Of a stretch of 64,000 bases of DNA, positions 45,941 through 57,329 are shown one piece after another. Source of the stretch: Halothiobacillus sp. (GTDB lineage: Bacteria > Pseudomonadota > Gammaproteobacteria > Halothiobacillales > Halothiobacillaceae); the NCBI GenBank assembly GCA_024635755.1, contig JAGXIF010000007.1, positions 1 through 64,000 of the forward strand. Direction: 5' to 3'. Position 1 is the first letter of the stretch. Every line of letters begins with the position of its first letter. Both the position numbers and the translations under genes were made by a program. The notes beneath the pieces were generated by a model. The model was not told the DNA's origin, made no database searches, and saw nothing but the letters and a program-made list of their open reading frames with translations.

Positions 45941-46945
45941 ATGACCGCCGGATCGTTCATGGAGCAGATAGCCATTCATCCCGACAACATCCTGAACATG
46001 GCACGCCGCGTCATCGAGATCGAGCAGGCGGCTATCAGCAGCCTGCCCACGCGCCTCGACCAAGCGTTTGTCGAGGCCTGCCGACTGATGCTCGCTTGCG
46101 AGGGCCGCGTGATCGTCACGGGAATGGGCAAGTCGGGCCACATCGGCGGCAAGATCGCCGCCACGCTGGCCAGCACCGGCACGCCGTCGTTCTTCGTTCA
46201 CCCGGGAGAAGCCAGCCACGGCGACTTGGGGATGATCACCGGCCGCGACGTGGTCATCGCCCTGTCCAACTCGGGCGAGACTGCCGAGATGCTGGCTATC
46301 CTGCCAGTCATCAAGCGGATCGGCGTGCCCTTGCTGGCCATGACCGGCCGCCCGGGCTCGACGCTGGCCGAATCCGCCGACGTCCACCTTGACGTGGGCG
46401 TTGACCGCGAGGCCTGCCCGCTGAACCTTGCGCCCACTGCCAGCACCACCGCCACCCTGGTCATGGGTGATGCACTGGCCGTCGCGCTGCTGGATGCCCG
46501 CGGCTTCCAGCCCGAGGACTTCGCACTCTCGCATCCAGGTGGCTCGCTGGGACGGCGCCTGTTGCTGCATGTCCGGGACGTCATGCACACCGGTCACTCG
46601 CTGCCGAAGGTCGGGCCACGCCAGACCGTCAAGCAGGCGCTGCTGATCATGTCCTCGGGCGGCCTGGGCATGACCGCGGTGGTTGACGACGAGGACCGCC
46701 TGATCGGGCTGTTCACCGACGGTGATCTGCGCCGACTGCTCGATCGCAGCGACTTCGACCTGGATTGCCCGATCGAACGGGTCATGACCCCCGACCCGCG
46801 CCATTGCTCGGCCAACGTACTCGCCGCCGAGGCCATGAGCATCATGGAGCGCGACCAGATCAACGGCCTCCTGGTGGTGGATGAGGAAAAGCGCCTGGTC
46901 GGCGCGCTCAACATGCACGACCTGCTGCGGGCGGGGGTAGCCTGA
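45941..46945 (+). CDS. kdsD: D-arabinose 5-phosphate isomerase
   Basis: 334 residues from ATG 45941; an ATG at 45959 is possible and has a slightly better ribosome-binding site. It turns ribulose-5-phosphate into arabinose-5-phosphate for Kdo synthesis. The SIS domain shows VTGMGKSGHIGGKIAATLAS, FFVHPGEASHGDLGMI and ALSNSGETAEML; two CBS domains follow (near 210-325). It leads the plus-strand envelope cluster. The kdsC start overlaps its stop (TGATG). Confidence 0.96.
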   Translation: MTAGSFMEQIAIHPDNILNMARRVIEIEQAAISSLPTRLDQAFVEACRLMLACEGRVIVTGMGKSGHIGGKIAATLASTGTPSFFVHPGEASHGDLGMITGRDVVIALSNSGETAEMLAILPVIKRIGVPLLAMTGRPGSTLAESADVHLDVGVDREACPLNLAPTASTTATLVMGDALAVALLDARGFQPEDFALSHPGGSLGRRLLLHVRDVMHTGHSLPKVGPRQTVKQALLIMSSGGLGMTAVVDDEDRLIGLFTDGDLRRLLDRSDFDLDCPIERVMTPDPRHCSANVLAAEAMSIMERDQINGLLVVDEEKRLVGALNMHDLLRAGVA

Positions 46946-47493
46946 TGACGAACCACGGCAACGCAAGGGAACACGAAACCTGGTTTGACCGCGCCGCGGC
47001 AATCCGGCTGCTGGTGCTTGATGTCGACGGGGTGATGACCGACGGCCGCCTGCATCTGACCGAGGCCGGCGACGAGCACAAGGTCTTTCACAGCCGCGAC
47101 GGTCACGGCATCAAGCTGATCCAGTCCCTGGGGGTTGACGTGGCCATCATCACGGGGCGCTCATCCCCGGCGGTCAGCCGTCGCGCGGCCGACCTGGGCA
47201 TTCAGCACGTGATGCTCGGCGCGACCGACAAGGGACAGGCAATCGAGGAACTGGCGCAGTTGCTAGACATCCCGCTGGTCCAGGTCGCGGCCATGGGCGA
47301 CGACGTCCTCGACCTGCCCATGCTCAACCGCGTCGGCCTTGCCACCACTGTGGCGGACGCACCCGCGGTGATGCGCGCCCGCGTCGACTGGGTGAGCCCT
47401 TTACCCGGCGGCGCCGGCGCCGTGCGCGCGCTGATCGACACGCTGATCGATGCCCAGGGCAAATGGGCCGAGATCCTGTCGCGACACAACTGA
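46945..47493 (+). CDS. kdsC: 3-deoxy-D-manno-octulosonate 8-phosphate phosphatase
   Basis: 182 residues. HAD phosphatase that releases Kdo. Motif I is LLVLDVDGVMTDGRL (D26, D28), motif II VAIITGRSSPAVSRR, Lys in GATDKGQAIEEL, and motif IV VAAMGDDVLDLPML. There is no cap domain, as in the tetrameric C0 type. Overlaps kdsD and lptC by one base or so on each side. Confidence 0.96.
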   Translation: MTNHGNAREHETWFDRAAAIRLLVLDVDGVMTDGRLHLTEAGDEHKVFHSRDGHGIKLIQSLGVDVAIITGRSSPAVSRRAADLGIQHVMLGATDKGQAIEELAQLLDIPLVQVAAMGDDVLDLPMLNRVGLATTVADAPAVMRARVDWVSPLPGGAGAVRALIDTLIDAQGKWAEILSRHN

Positions 47494-48095
47494 TGATGAC
47501 GGCACGCAGCTACAAGATCGGACTGGCGATGATCGCCCTTGTGGTACTCGGCCTTCTGTCGTGGCATAACTTGTCCGGCCCATCGTTCACCGTCTCGGAG
47601 ACGACCGATGGCTACGCCCAGCGGATCCACGCCGGCGTCACCTGGCAGTACGACGAGAACGGCATCCTGACCTACCGCTTAAAATCGCCACGTGCCACGC
47701 ACCTCGATGACCGGGGACAGTATCGATTGGTCGAGCCAACCGCCATGCTCCTGGATGAAGACCCGACCATTCCACCCTGGACGGTCTCCGCCGAGCGCGG
47801 CACGGTATCCGACAAGGGCGGCACCCTGAAGCTGGAAAAGGATGTCCATGCCGAGCGTGACCCCGTCGAGGCGACGGGCCGGCTTGAACTGCGCACCGAG
47901 CGCCTGTGGATATACCCGAATGAACAACTGGCCCAGAGCGACACCCCCAGCCGGCTGAGCGAAACGACCGACGCCGGCGCCACCCGCTGGACCAGCGAAG
48001 CTGCGCGCCTGGAGCTCGATTGGGCGACCAGGCATCTGACGCAATCGGGGCGGGTGCAGGACAATTATCGGCCCGGCAGCCCGCCGTCCCCCTGA
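47493..48095 (+). CDS. lptC: LPS export protein LptC
   Basis: 200 residues from ATG 47493 (47496 also possible), overlapping the kdsC stop. One N-terminal membrane helix (IGLAMIALVVLGLLSWH), then the periplasmic beta-jellyroll with ENGILTYRLKSPRATHL, PPWTVSAERGTVSDKG and KLEKDVHAERDP. LptC joins the LptBFG inner-membrane complex to the LptA bridge. The sequence is poorly conserved in the family; position between kdsC and lptA strengthens the call. Confidence 0.92.
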   Translation: MMTARSYKIGLAMIALVVLGLLSWHNLSGPSFTVSETTDGYAQRIHAGVTWQYDENGILTYRLKSPRATHLDDRGQYRLVEPTAMLLDEDPTIPPWTVSAERGTVSDKGGTLKLEKDVHAERDPVEATGRLELRTERLWIYPNEQLAQSDTPSRLSETTDAGATRWTSEAARLELDWATRHLTQSGRVQDNYRPGSPPSP

Positions 48096-48163
48096 AGGTC
48101 CGCACAGGCATCCGAACGCCTGCGGGCCTCATGATGCATCGACAACAAAACGACGGAGGCCCC

Positions 48164-48739
48164 ATGGCCCACCACGCCAAAAACCCGGATAGCCCTACCC
48201 TCCGATCGACGCCGTTCGCGCGTCGGATCGCCACGCGACTGGCCGGCCTGCTATGTATTGCCCTGGCCTCGGTGGCCCTGCAGCCCACGGTCGCCCTCGC
48301 CGCGCAAGGCGACCGCAACAAACCGATCACGGTTCAGGCCGACAAGAAGGTCACGCGGTACCAGGAAGGGACCAGCGTCTATACCGGCGACGTGGTGATC
48401 GATCAGGGCAGCCTGCACGCCACGGGCAACAAGGCCACCTTGTACCTGGAAGACGGCGAGTTGGTCCGCGCGGTCCTCGAGGGCACCCCCGCGACATTCC
48501 GTGAGCGTGACGAGCAGGGCAACCTGGTCGAAGGCGAGGCGCGCAATGCCGATTACCTGACGGCGCAGGGCGAGGTCATCCTCACCGGCAAGGCGTGGTT
48601 GACCCGCAGCGGCGACGACATCCGCTCGGAACGCATCACCTACGACCTCAAGAACGAAGTAATCGAGGCGGGCGATGACAGCGGCTCATCTCGGGTGGAA
48701 ATGACCTTGCAACCTCGCAACGCCGATTCCCAGGAATAA
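48164..48739 (+). CDS. lptA: LPS transport periplasmic protein LptA
   Basis: 191 residues from ATG 48164, with GGAGG just upstream. A long N-terminal signal (cleavage near ALA-AQ, about residue 46) then the OstA fold: KPITVQADKKVTRYQEGTSV, YTGDVVIDQGSLHATGNKAT, and LTAQGEVILTGKAWLTRSGD. LptA units form the beta-jellyroll bridge for LPS across the periplasm. It sits in lptC-lptA-lptB order. Confidence 0.95.
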   Translation: MAHHAKNPDSPTLRSTPFARRIATRLAGLLCIALASVALQPTVALAAQGDRNKPITVQADKKVTRYQEGTSVYTGDVVIDQGSLHATGNKATLYLEDGELVRAVLEGTPATFRERDEQGNLVEGEARNADYLTAQGEVILTGKAWLTRSGDDIRSERITYDLKNEVIEAGDDSGSSRVEMTLQPRNADSQE

Positions 48740-48748
48740 AACCCTCCC

Positions 48749-49501
48749 ATGACCGAATACGAGACCCCTCGCGACACGCCGCTACTGGAGGCCCGCGCCC
48801 TGTCCAAAACCTACGGCTCGCGTCCGGTGGTGCGCGATGTCTCGTTGAGCGTCGGGGCAGGCGAAATCGTGGGGCTGCTGGGCCCCAACGGCGCCGGCAA
48901 GACCACCAGCTTCTACATGATCGTGGGGCTGGTGGGCGTCGATCAGGGCGGGGTCTATCTCGACGAACGTGACATCACCCACACCCCCATCGACCAACGG
49001 GCCCACCTCGGACTGGGCTATCTGCCTCAGGAACCCTCCGTTTTTCGCAAGCTGACGGTCCGGCAGAACATTCTTGCCATCCTGGAGCTACGCCACGATC
49101 TCAATCGCAGCCAGCGCAAAAAGGCGCTGGACGACCTGCTCAACGAGCTCAACATCAGCCATATCGAGAACTCCAAGGGACAGTCGCTTTCCGGCGGCGA
49201 ACGTCGGCGGGTGGAAATCGCCCGCGCGCTGGCGGCCAACCCGCGCGCCATGCTACTCGACGAACCGTTCGCCGGCATCGATCCGATTTCGGTGATCGAC
49301 ATCCAGCGCATCATCGAGCACCTGCGCGACCGGGGCATCGGGGTGCTGATCACGGATCACAACGTGCGCGAGACCCTGGGGGTATGCAAACGGGCCTACA
49401 TCGTCTCCGACGGGGCCATTCTTGCCCACGGCACCGCCGCCGAACTGCTGGCCAATCGCTCCGTGCGCGACGTCTACCTTGGCCACGACTTCAGTCTGTA
49501 A
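48749..49501 (+). CDS. lptB: LPS export ATPase LptB
   Basis: 250 residues. ABC ATPase: Walker [21 protein letters not shown], the LptB Q-loop region [18 protein letters not shown], signature [18 protein letters not shown], Walker [17 protein letters not shown], and switch [11 protein letters not shown]. It powers LptFG, whose genes are not in the window. It starts 9 nt after lptA. Confidence 0.97.
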   Translation: MTEYETPRDTPLLEARALSKTYGSRPVVRDVSLSVGAGEIVGLLGPNGAGKTTSFYMIVGLVGVDQGGVYLDERDITHTPIDQRAHLGLGYLPQEPSVFRKLTVRQNILAILELRHDLNRSQRKKALDDLLNELNISHIENSKGQSLSGGERRRVEIARALAANPRAMLLDEPFAGIDPISVIDIQRIIEHLRDRGIGVLITDHNVRETLGVCKRAYIVSDGAILAHGTAAELLANRSVRDVYLGHDFSL

Positions 49502-49669
49502 TCCCGCGGCAATCATGGCGGAAAACCCTTGGCACAACGGCCGGTCAATCGGCTAGACTGATCTCATGCAAATTACGTGCAAAGCATTTCTTCGGCACCC
49601 CGACCATGACACCGGCCGGTCGAAAACGTCCTCCCCCGACCCGGCCCACGGTACCGAGAGAGGCCGCAC

Positions 49670-51157
<1,488 letters not shown>

Positions 51158-51175
51158 CAACATAAGGAGCTACGC

Positions 51176-51469
51176 ATGCAGATTGATATCACCGGCCATC
51201 ATGTCGATGTCACCGAGGCAATGAAGGCCTACGTTCATGAAAAATTCACTCGGCTGGAGCGGCATTTCGACAAGCTTGTCGACATCCACGTCATCCTCAC
51301 CGTCGAGAGCAAGGAACTTCAGAAGGCGGAAGCCAATCTACACGTCAGTGGCCAGGATATGCACGCCGAGGCCGTTACCGACGACATGTACGCCTCCATC
51401 GACGCGATGATCAACAAGCTCGACCGTCAGATCGTCAAGCACAAGGAAAAGATCACCAGTCACCGGTGA
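51176..51469 (+). CDS. hpf: Ribosome hibernation promoting factor, short type
   Basis: 97 residues with AAGGAGC 6 nt upstream. Start MQIDITGHHVDVTEAMKAYV, then FTRLERHFDKLVDIHVIL and DMYASIDAMINKLDRQIVKH. The short form stabilises 100S dimers with RMF or quiets 70S ribosomes in stationary phase. It follows rpoN by 18 nt, probably one transcript. Confidence 0.94.
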   Translation: MQIDITGHHVDVTEAMKAYVHEKFTRLERHFDKLVDIHVILTVESKELQKAEANLHVSGQDMHAEAVTDDMYASIDAMINKLDRQIVKHKEKITSHR

Positions 51470-51494
51470 TCCGCGCCCAGCACGGCTCACGGAG

Positions 51495-51512
51495 GGGGCG
51501 AAATCGCCCCTT
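51495..51512 (+). terminator. Weak hairpin after hpf
   Basis: GGGGCG (51495-51500) and CGCCCC (51505-51510) pair around AAAT, with only TT following. A second small inverted repeat, CCGGAG-C-CTCCGG, lies just beyond. It may trim transcripts, but a strong terminator would show a longer T-run. The gap 51470-51695 holds no gene. Confidence 0.4.
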
Positions 51513-51695
51513 CCGGAGCCTCCGGGGCTCCAACCCATGAGCAATCCGCTCGCCCGTTCGCGGCCGGGCATCCGACCTTTCCCCTCAACCAGTTGGTGTT
51601 GCACACCCAGCCCAAAACGCTATGATGCGCGCCACCACTTTTCCCGCCGCGACACGCGAGCGATCCTCGCGGCCAGTCGACCGACAGGGTGACCA

Positions 51696-52178
51696 ATGAA
51701 TACTGCCGAGCTATTTCCGATCCAGCACATCCGGATCGACGAGCTGTACCAGAGTCGAAAGCGCGTCCTGGATGTCCTTTCCGGCCTGCTGGCGGATGAC
51801 GAGTTGGGTGGTGAACGCGCCACCCACATCTTCGAAGCACTGATTGCCCGAGAACGCCTCGGCTGCACGGCCATCGGTCACGGTATCGCCGTGCCTCACG
51901 GCCGAGTCGATGACATTCTCACCCCCCGTGGGGCCGTGGTGCGACTGCGTGAGGGCGTTGACTTCGGTGCACCCGATGGAGCGCCGGTCACACTGGTGAT
52001 CGGCCTGGTAATTCCCCATGACTGCCCCGAGCAGCATCTGGAAATCCTGGGCGGTCTTGCCCGTCACCTCAACGATCCCGAGGAACGCAAGACCATCATG
52101 GAGGCGCAAAGTGCCGAGCGGGTGCAGGCCTTGATGGTAGAGTGGCTCAAGGACAGTACCGAGGCAACGACCGGGTAA
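51696..52178 (+). CDS. ptsN: Nitrogen-PTS EIIA (PtsN)
   Basis: 160 residues. EIIA-Ntr domain with phospho-acceptor His H68 in [11 protein letters not shown], preceded by [20 protein letters not shown] and followed by [20 protein letters not shown]. It reports PEP and nitrogen state to potassium transport and other targets rather than carrying sugar. It is separated from hpf by 226 nt and comes before hprK. Confidence 0.95.
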   Translation: MNTAELFPIQHIRIDELYQSRKRVLDVLSGLLADDELGGERATHIFEALIARERLGCTAIGHGIAVPHGRVDDILTPRGAVVRLREGVDFGAPDGAPVTLVIGLVIPHDCPEQHLEILGGLARHLNDPEERKTIMEAQSAERVQALMVEWLKDSTEATTG

Positions 52179-52243
52179 CGATTCCCGATGCCCCCTTTTT
52201 TGCGCCTTACGGACTGTCGCAGCACCACACAAGCGGGCTCGTC

Positions 52244-53230
52244 ATGACAGTCACCAAGCGCCATATCCCGATTCCCCTGTTCCCCGAGGATGCGAACCGG
52301 GCCAATGCGGCCTGGCAAAGTGCCCTCCCCGAGGGTTCGGCGACCCACGACACCGACCAACGCCTGATCGGCCCGGCTAACCCCTGGGTGCCGACACAGG
52401 TCGCTCTGGTGGACCCGGCCCTGCGCAACTGCCTCCGAGCGGCTCCCGGTGAGCTTTCCAAGGCCAATGGCCCCATGGAGGGCAGCGCGGGGCCTCGCGT
52501 GATTGTCCTGACACAGACCAGCGAAGCACAGGCAACCGAGTGGCTCGCCGAAGTGGCCGGCTCGATGGAGACGGTCGCCGACTCGGTCCGGGTCATCAGC
52601 ACCCCGGAAGATAACGAGGCGGTGACCTGCCGCATCCGGCGCCTGTGCGGTGAGCCCATCGACGAGTGGCGACACGGTGTTTTCTTGGAAATCAGCGGCC
52701 TGGGCGTGCTGATCCGCGGGTCCGCCGGCATCGGCAAGAGCGAGGTGGCGCTCGAACTGATCAGCCGGGGCCATCGACTCATCGCCGATGACGCCCCCTG
52801 CTTCACTGCCCATGCCAACGAAGTCACCGGCACGAGCCCAGATCGACTCTTCGGTCTGCTCGAGGTGCGCGGTATCGGCATCATGGACATCGGTGAACTG
52901 TTCGGCAGCAATGCCCTGAAGACACGCAAGTACCTGCGCCTGATCGTGGATCTCTATCCGGCCGACGGTGGCCACAGGATGGGCCCCGAGGAGCGTCTGT
53001 TCGGGGATCGCGGTACCGAGGAGGTCGCCGGCCGCTCCATACCCGTCTGGCGCCTGCCAGTGGCCCCGGGCCGCAATCTGGCCGTGCTTCTCGAGGCCAT
53101 CGTCCGCCAGCGAAACCTCGAACGACAACGTAGTGGCAAGTCCACCAGCAGCCGCCTGTCGAACCTGATCGGCGAACGCAACGCACCCGCAGGCGATTCG
53201 TCGGACGAAGACGCCGGAGGGGAATCTTGA
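52244..53230 (+). CDS. hprK: HPr kinase/phosphorylase with diverged N-terminal half
   Basis: 328 residues from ATG 52244. The C-terminal kinase half is intact: H144 in [16 protein letters not shown]-loop GSAGIGKS (159-166), the pair D182-D183 in [25 protein letters not shown], and [19 protein letters not shown]. The N-terminal half (1-140) has drifted from usual HprK sequences. It phosphorylates and dephosphorylates the Ser of HPr; the target Ser is kept in the HPr at 54.6 kb. E. coli lacks this gene; it is inserted between ptsN and rapZ. Confidence 0.92.
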   Translation: MTVTKRHIPIPLFPEDANRANAAWQSALPEGSATHDTDQRLIGPANPWVPTQVALVDPALRNCLRAAPGELSKANGPMEGSAGPRVIVLTQTSEAQATEWLAEVAGSMETVADSVRVISTPEDNEAVTCRIRRLCGEPIDEWRHGVFLEISGLGVLIRGSAGIGKSEVALELISRGHRLIADDAPCFTAHANEVTGTSPDRLFGLLEVRGIGIMDIGELFGSNALKTRKYLRLIVDLYPADGGHRMGPEERLFGDRGTEEVAGRSIPVWRLPVAPGRNLAVLLEAIVRQRNLERQRSGKSTSSRLSNLIGERNAPAGDSSDEDAGGES

Positions 53231-54108
53231 ACCACCCCAACCCGCGACTGATCCTGGTCACCGGGCAATCCGGCTCGGGGAAATCGGTGGCCCTGGCGGC
53301 CCTCGAGGACAGTGGCTTCTACTGCATCGACAACCTCCCCCCGGACCTTCTCGACCACCTGGCGGAAAGCTATCTAGAGGGCGGCATCGTTGCGCGGGGC
53401 ATCGCCATCAGTATCGATGCGCGTGCCCCGGAACGCGCCCTGGCCGACCTGCCCGGACGCATCGAAAAACTCCAAGAACGATTGCCGCAACTGACCATCA
53501 GCAGCCTGTTCCTCGAGGCCGACCAGCAACGCCTGATCACGCGATTCAGCGAAACGCGCCGACGCCACCCGCTCTCCTATCAGATCGAGAACCTGATCGA
53601 GGCCATTGCGCGTGAAGCGCAACTCCTCACGCCGATCCGTGCCTATGCCGACCTGGTCATCGACACCAGCCTGACCACCGTGCACCAGTTACGCGAAGAT
53701 GTGCGCTCGCGACTGATCGGCGAAAAGGCGGCCGGGCCACGCATCCTGATTCAATCCTTCGGATTCAAGTTTGGCATCCCGCTGGATTCGGATAGTCTTT
53801 TCGACGTGCGTTTCCTGCCCAATCCGCATTGGGAAAGTGCACTACGGGCACATAGCGGGTTCGATCAGCCGGTGATCGACTACCTGGAGAAGCACCCCGT
53901 GACGCACGACACCCGTAGCCAGCTCGCCGGGTTTCTCGGCCACATGCTGGCCCAGGCCAGCCGAAGTGACCGCAGCTACATCACCTGCTCGGTCGGCTGC
54001 ACTGGGGGCAAGCATCGCTCCGTCTACATGGTCGAGCAGCTGGCCCGCGATCTCCGGCCGGCATTCGCCAACCTGGTAGTGCGCCACCGAGATCTGAACA
54101 ACCATTGA
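53227..54108 (+). CDS. rapZ: RNase adapter RapZ
   Basis: 293 residues from TTG 53227, which overlaps the hprK stop; GGAGG lies 7 nt upstream and supports this start. Walker [32 protein letters not shown], and the C-terminal [20 protein letters not shown] with HRDLNNH. RapZ presents the GlmZ small RNA to RNase E and senses glucosamine-6-phosphate in enterobacteria; GlmZ homologues are not evident here. Confidence 0.96.
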   Translation: MNHPNPRLILVTGQSGSGKSVALAALEDSGFYCIDNLPPDLLDHLAESYLEGGIVARGIAISIDARAPERALADLPGRIEKLQERLPQLTISSLFLEADQQRLITRFSETRRRHPLSYQIENLIEAIAREAQLLTPIRAYADLVIDTSLTTVHQLREDVRSRLIGEKAAGPRILIQSFGFKFGIPLDSDSLFDVRFLPNPHWESALRAHSGFDQPVIDYLEKHPVTHDTRSQLAGFLGHMLAQASRSDRSYITCSVGCTGGKHRSVYMVEQLARDLRPAFANLVVRHRDLNNH

Positions 54109-54205
54109 ACACGGGGACAACGACCAATCCGGCTTTTCACCTGCCCGACCCGTGTTTCGGTATCATGCTGGCTTTGCGCAGCACGAACGAGGAATTACCT
54201 CCACG

Positions 54206-54613
54206 ATGACCGTTGGAATCCTGTTGATCTGCCACAACGACATCGGTAGCCAGTTGATCGAAACGGCCGCCGACATGCTCGAACGCATGCCCACGCGCGT
54301 TGAACATATCGACGTACACCAGGACGATGACCCCATTGAACTGCTCAGCAATGCCCGGCGACGAGTAGCGGAACTCGACACGGGCGAAGGCGTGCTGGTG
54401 ATGACCGACATGTTCGGCTCGACGCCCTCGAACATCGCCCACCGCCTGCGTGACCAGCACGACGTGCAGGTCCTCTCGGGCGTGAATCTGCCGATGCTGA
54501 TTCGGGCACTTAACTACCCTCGCCTGCCCCTGGCCGACATGACCGAAAAGGCCTGCAGCGGCGGGCGCCAGGGCATCATCCAGGAACGCGGTGGTCAGGG
54601 CACGACCGACTGA
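54206..54613 (+). CDS. PTS mannose/fructose-type EIIA domain protein
   Basis: 135 residues from ATG 54206. EIIA-Man fold: active His H10 in GILLICHNDIGSQLIET, VLVMTDMFGSTPSNIAHRL, LSGVNLPMLIRALNYP. There is no EIIB, EIIC or EIID near, so it likely signals rather than imports sugar, as in proteobacterial nitrogen-PTS clusters. It lies 97 nt after rapZ and before HPr. Confidence 0.92.
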   Translation: MTVGILLICHNDIGSQLIETAADMLERMPTRVEHIDVHQDDDPIELLSNARRRVAELDTGEGVLVMTDMFGSTPSNIAHRLRDQHDVQVLSGVNLPMLIRALNYPRLPLADMTEKACSGGRQGIIQERGGQGTTD

Positions 54614-54642
54614 GGCGGTGGCCGAGGAACGAAAGAACAACT

Positions 54643-54936
54643 ATGGCTCTGCAAGAACAACCCGAAACCCTCAGTCGCAAGATGACCCTGTGCAACCGCC
54701 GCGGCCTTCACGCACGGGCCGCCGCACGCTTCGCTTCCACTGCCGAACGCTACGCGAGTGACATCGAGGTGGAGTTCAACGACCGCCGCGTCAATGGCAA
54801 GTCGATCATGGGACTGATGATGCTGGCAGCCGCCTGCGCCAAGACCATCGAAGTCACAGCCCGGGGCGACGATGCCGCCGAGGCACTCGCGGGGATTGCC
54901 GAACTGGTCGATGCCCGCTTCCACGAATCCGAATAG
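54643..54936 (+). CDS. ptsH: Phosphocarrier protein HPr
   Basis: 97 residues. The EI-phosphorylated His is H23 in RRGLHARAAARFAST, and the HprK-target Ser is S54 in NGKSIMGLMMLAA. Having both sites matches the hprK gene upstream. No EI gene (ptsI or ptsP) is in the window, so its phospho-donor must lie elsewhere. It could also be called npr/ptsO. Confidence 0.94.
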   Translation: MALQEQPETLSRKMTLCNRRGLHARAAARFASTAERYASDIEVEFNDRRVNGKSIMGLMMLAAACAKTIEVTARGDDAAEALAGIAELVDARFHESE

Positions 54937-54951
54937 AAAACAGAGACGATC

Positions 54952-55263
54952 ATGAGCAACAAGCAAGACGGCTACCTCGGACTGGACAACGACCAGGACG
55001 GCGGCATCACCTACTACGGTCGAGCCGTACTCGATGCCCGGGTTTTCGGGCTGATCCCGCCCGACGAAACCTGCGCCGGCTGGAACCTGCAGCGCATGCA
55101 GGCCCTGGTCAGCCAGGTCAACGCCGAATGGGACCGCTACGGCAACATCCCCAGCCGTTTGCCCGAGGACCTGCGGGCCAAACACGAGGCGGAATACGCC
55201 CATCAAATCAGCGAGGCCCGCAAGAAAGGCTGGGATCCGGACGCCAATCTCGAAGAAGACTGA
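54952..55263 (+). CDS. Small protein of unknown function at end of PTS cluster
   Basis: 103 residues. No family recognised. Acidic and soluble, with GGITYYGRAVLDARVFGLIP (20-39) and CAGWNLQRMQALVSQVNAEW; the second half is helical, with RAKHEAEYAHQISEARKKGW. It starts 15 nt after HPr and ends just before the bidirectional terminator, so it is the last gene of the rpoN-PTS run. Confidence 0.7.
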   Translation: MSNKQDGYLGLDNDQDGGITYYGRAVLDARVFGLIPPDETCAGWNLQRMQALVSQVNAEWDRYGNIPSRLPEDLRAKHEAEYAHQISEARKKGWDPDANLEED

Positions 55264-55296
55264 CTTCTCGTCCGCCGCTCACGCGGCGGCAGGCAT

Positions 55297-55349
55297 GAAA
55301 AAAGCCGGTAGGCCGGATCCGAATCGGATCACGCCCTGCCGGCTTTTTC
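55297..55349. terminator. Bidirectional terminator between PTS cluster and hemL
   Basis: GAAAAAAGCCGG (55297-55308) pairs with CCGGCTTTTTC (55339-55349); inside, GATCCG-AAT-CGGATC adds a second stem. The T-run serves the plus strand and the A-run, read on the other strand, serves hemL. The converging genes make this a shared terminator. Confidence 0.85.
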
Positions 55350-55368
55350 ACGCCTATCCCCCGGGGCG

Positions 55369-56661
55369 TTAGCCCGCCATGCGGGCAAACACGCGCTCAG
55401 CGGCCTCGATGGTGGCGTCGATCTCCGCCTCGCCATGCGCCATGGAGACAAACCCGGCCTCGAAGGCCGACGGCGCGAAGTAGATGCCCTCCTCGAGCAT
55501 GCCGTGGAAAAACGCCTTGAAGGCGTCGCCGTCGCAGTTGGTGGCATCGTTGAAATTGGCCACCCGCGGTTTGTCGGTGAAGAACAGACCGAACATACCG
55601 CCCACGTTCTGTGCCAGCATCGGCACGCCATTTTGCCGTGCCGCGTCGGTCAGGCCGTCGCACAGCGTCTGGGTGCGCCGGCTGAGCACATCAAAGAAAC
55701 CCGGCACACGGATCAGCTCCAGGGTCTTCACCCCGGCCGCCATGGCCACCGGGTTACCCGAGAGCGTCCCGGCATGATAGACCGGCCCCATCGGCGAGAT
55801 CATCTCCATGATCTCGCGACGACCGCCGAAGGCGCCCACCGGCATGCCGCCGCCGATGACCTTGCCCATGGTGGTCAGATCCGGCGTGACGCCGTAATGG
55901 CCCTGCGCCCCGCCCAGCGAGACGCGAAAGCCAGTCATCACCTCGTCGAAGATCAGCACCGCACCGTACTCGTCACAGACCTTGCGCAGCCCTTCGAGGA
56001 AGCCCGGTTCCGGCGGGATGCAGTTCATGTTGCCGACCACCGGCTCGACAATGATCGCGGCGACCTCGTCACCGATCTCGGCAAACACCTCGCGCACCTG
56101 GTCGAGGTGGTTGTACTCGACCGTGGTGGTCAGGTCGGCAAACGCCTTGGGGACGCCCGGCGAGCTCGGCACGCCATGCGTCAGCGCACCGGAACCGGCC
56201 TCGACCAGCAGCGAGTCGGAATGCCCATGGTAGTTGCCCTGGAACTTGACAATCCGGTCGCGCTTGGTGAAACCCCGCGCCAGGCGGATAGCGCTCATGG
56301 TCGCCTCGGTGCCCGACGAGGTCAGGCGCACCATGTCCATGGAAGGCACCAACTCGCAGAGTAGGTCGGCCATCCGGGTCTCGCTGACCGTCGGCGCGCC
56401 GAACGACAGGCCATTGACCGCCGCATCACGCACGGCCTCGATCACCTCTGGATGGGCATGACCCAGGATCATCGGCCCCCAGGAACCGACGTAATCGATG
56501 TAGGGCCGATCGTTCTCATCGTAGAAACGCGCCCCTTCGGCACGCTTGACGAACACGGGATCGCCGCCGACCGAGCCGAAGGCGCGCACCGGCGAATTCA
56601 CGCCACCGGGAATATGTGCCTGTGCGTTCTCGAAAAGCGTGTGATTGGATGCCGTCATCAA
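55369..56661 (-). CDS. hemL: Glutamate-1-semialdehyde 2,1-aminomutase
   Basis: 430 residues. It turns glutamate-1-semialdehyde into 5-aminolevulinate with PLP, using the product of hemA. Seen: [57 protein letters not shown], and the PLP Lys in [18 protein letters not shown] (about K267). Full length. The start overlaps the thiE stop as ATGA. Confidence 0.97.
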   Translation of the reverse strand: MMTASNHTLFENAQAHIPGGVNSPVRAFGSVGGDPVFVKRAEGARFYDENDRPYIDYVGSWGPMILGHAHPEVIEAVRDAAVNGLSFGAPTVSETRMADLLCELVPSMDMVRLTSSGTEATMSAIRLARGFTKRDRIVKFQGNYHGHSDSLLVEAGSGALTHGVPSSPGVPKAFADLTTTVEYNHLDQVREVFAEIGDEVAAIIVEPVVGNMNCIPPEPGFLEGLRKVCDEYGAVLIFDEVMTGFRVSLGGAQGHYGVTPDLTTMGKVIGGGMPVGAFGGRREIMEMISPMGPVYHAGTLSGNPVAMAAGVKTLELIRVPGFFDVLSRRTQTLCDGLTDAARQNGVPMLAQNVGGMFGLFFTDKPRVANFNDATNCDGDAFKAFFHGMLEEGIYFAPSAFEAGFVSMAHGEAEIDATIEAAERVFARMAG

Positions 56662-57329
56662 GGAATCTCCGGATCGTGGATTGTCTGAATTTGTTCATGG
56701 AGTGCGGCGGCGGCAGACCGGATATCCGGCGCGGCAAACACCGCACTGATCACCGCGACCATGTCGGGGTGATAGGGAAGCAGATCGGGCACATTGGCAG
56801 CGGTAATGCCCCCGATGGCGCAGACGGGCAGCCCGAGACGTTTGGCCGCCCAGGCCAGCAACTCGGCCGAGGCACTGGGGGCATGCGGCTTGGTCGGCGA
56901 GGGGAACATCGCGCCAAAGGCGAGGTAATCGGCCCCGGCGGTCGCGGCCTGCTCGGCTCGAAGGTGGTCAGCATAACAAGACACGCCGATGATCGCATCG
57001 CGGCCGGCGGCCTTGAATTGCGCCCTCGCGGTGGACAAGGCGGGGTCGTCCTGACCCAGATGGACGCCATCGGCACCCACCTCGATTGCCAGTTCGACGT
57101 CGTCATTGACGATGAAGATCCGGTCATGATGGCGACACAACTGGGCGAGTGCGGCGGCCTCGATCCGGCGCCGTTCGTCATCGTCACTCTTGTCACGATA
57201 CTGGACGATCGACGCGCCGCCCTCGATCGCCTCTGCCACCGCTTGGATCAACTCATCACGGACGAATCGCGTGGTATCCGTGATCACGTACAGCCCCCGC
57301 AGGGCCAATGGCCGTCTCGCTTCGCTCAT
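56658..57329 (-). CDS. thiE: Thiamine-phosphate synthase
   Basis: 223 residues from ATG 57329; a longer frame reaches into glk but this ATG overlaps the glk stop and starts the family domain. It joins HMP-pyrophosphate and thiazole phosphate. [74 protein letters not shown] and [16 protein letters not shown] are all typical. Confidence 0.95.
   Translation of the reverse strand: MSEARRPLALRGLYVITDTTRFVRDELIQAVAEAIEGGASIVQYRDKSDDDERRRIEAAALAQLCRHHDRIFIVNDDVELAIEVGADGVHLGQDDPALSTARAQFKAAGRDAIIGVSCYADHLRAEQAATAGADYLAFGAMFPSPTKPHAPSASAELLAWAAKRLGLPVCAIGGITAANVPDLLPYHPDMVAVISAVFAAPDIRSAAAALHEQIQTIHDPEIP

Noticed and set aside
49529-49559. Promoter upstream of rpoN (TTGGCA and TAGACT), or a sigma-54 site at TTGGCAC
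   Set aside because: The spacing is 19 nt, too long for a confident sigma-70 promoter, and the -12 GC element of a sigma-54 site is missing.
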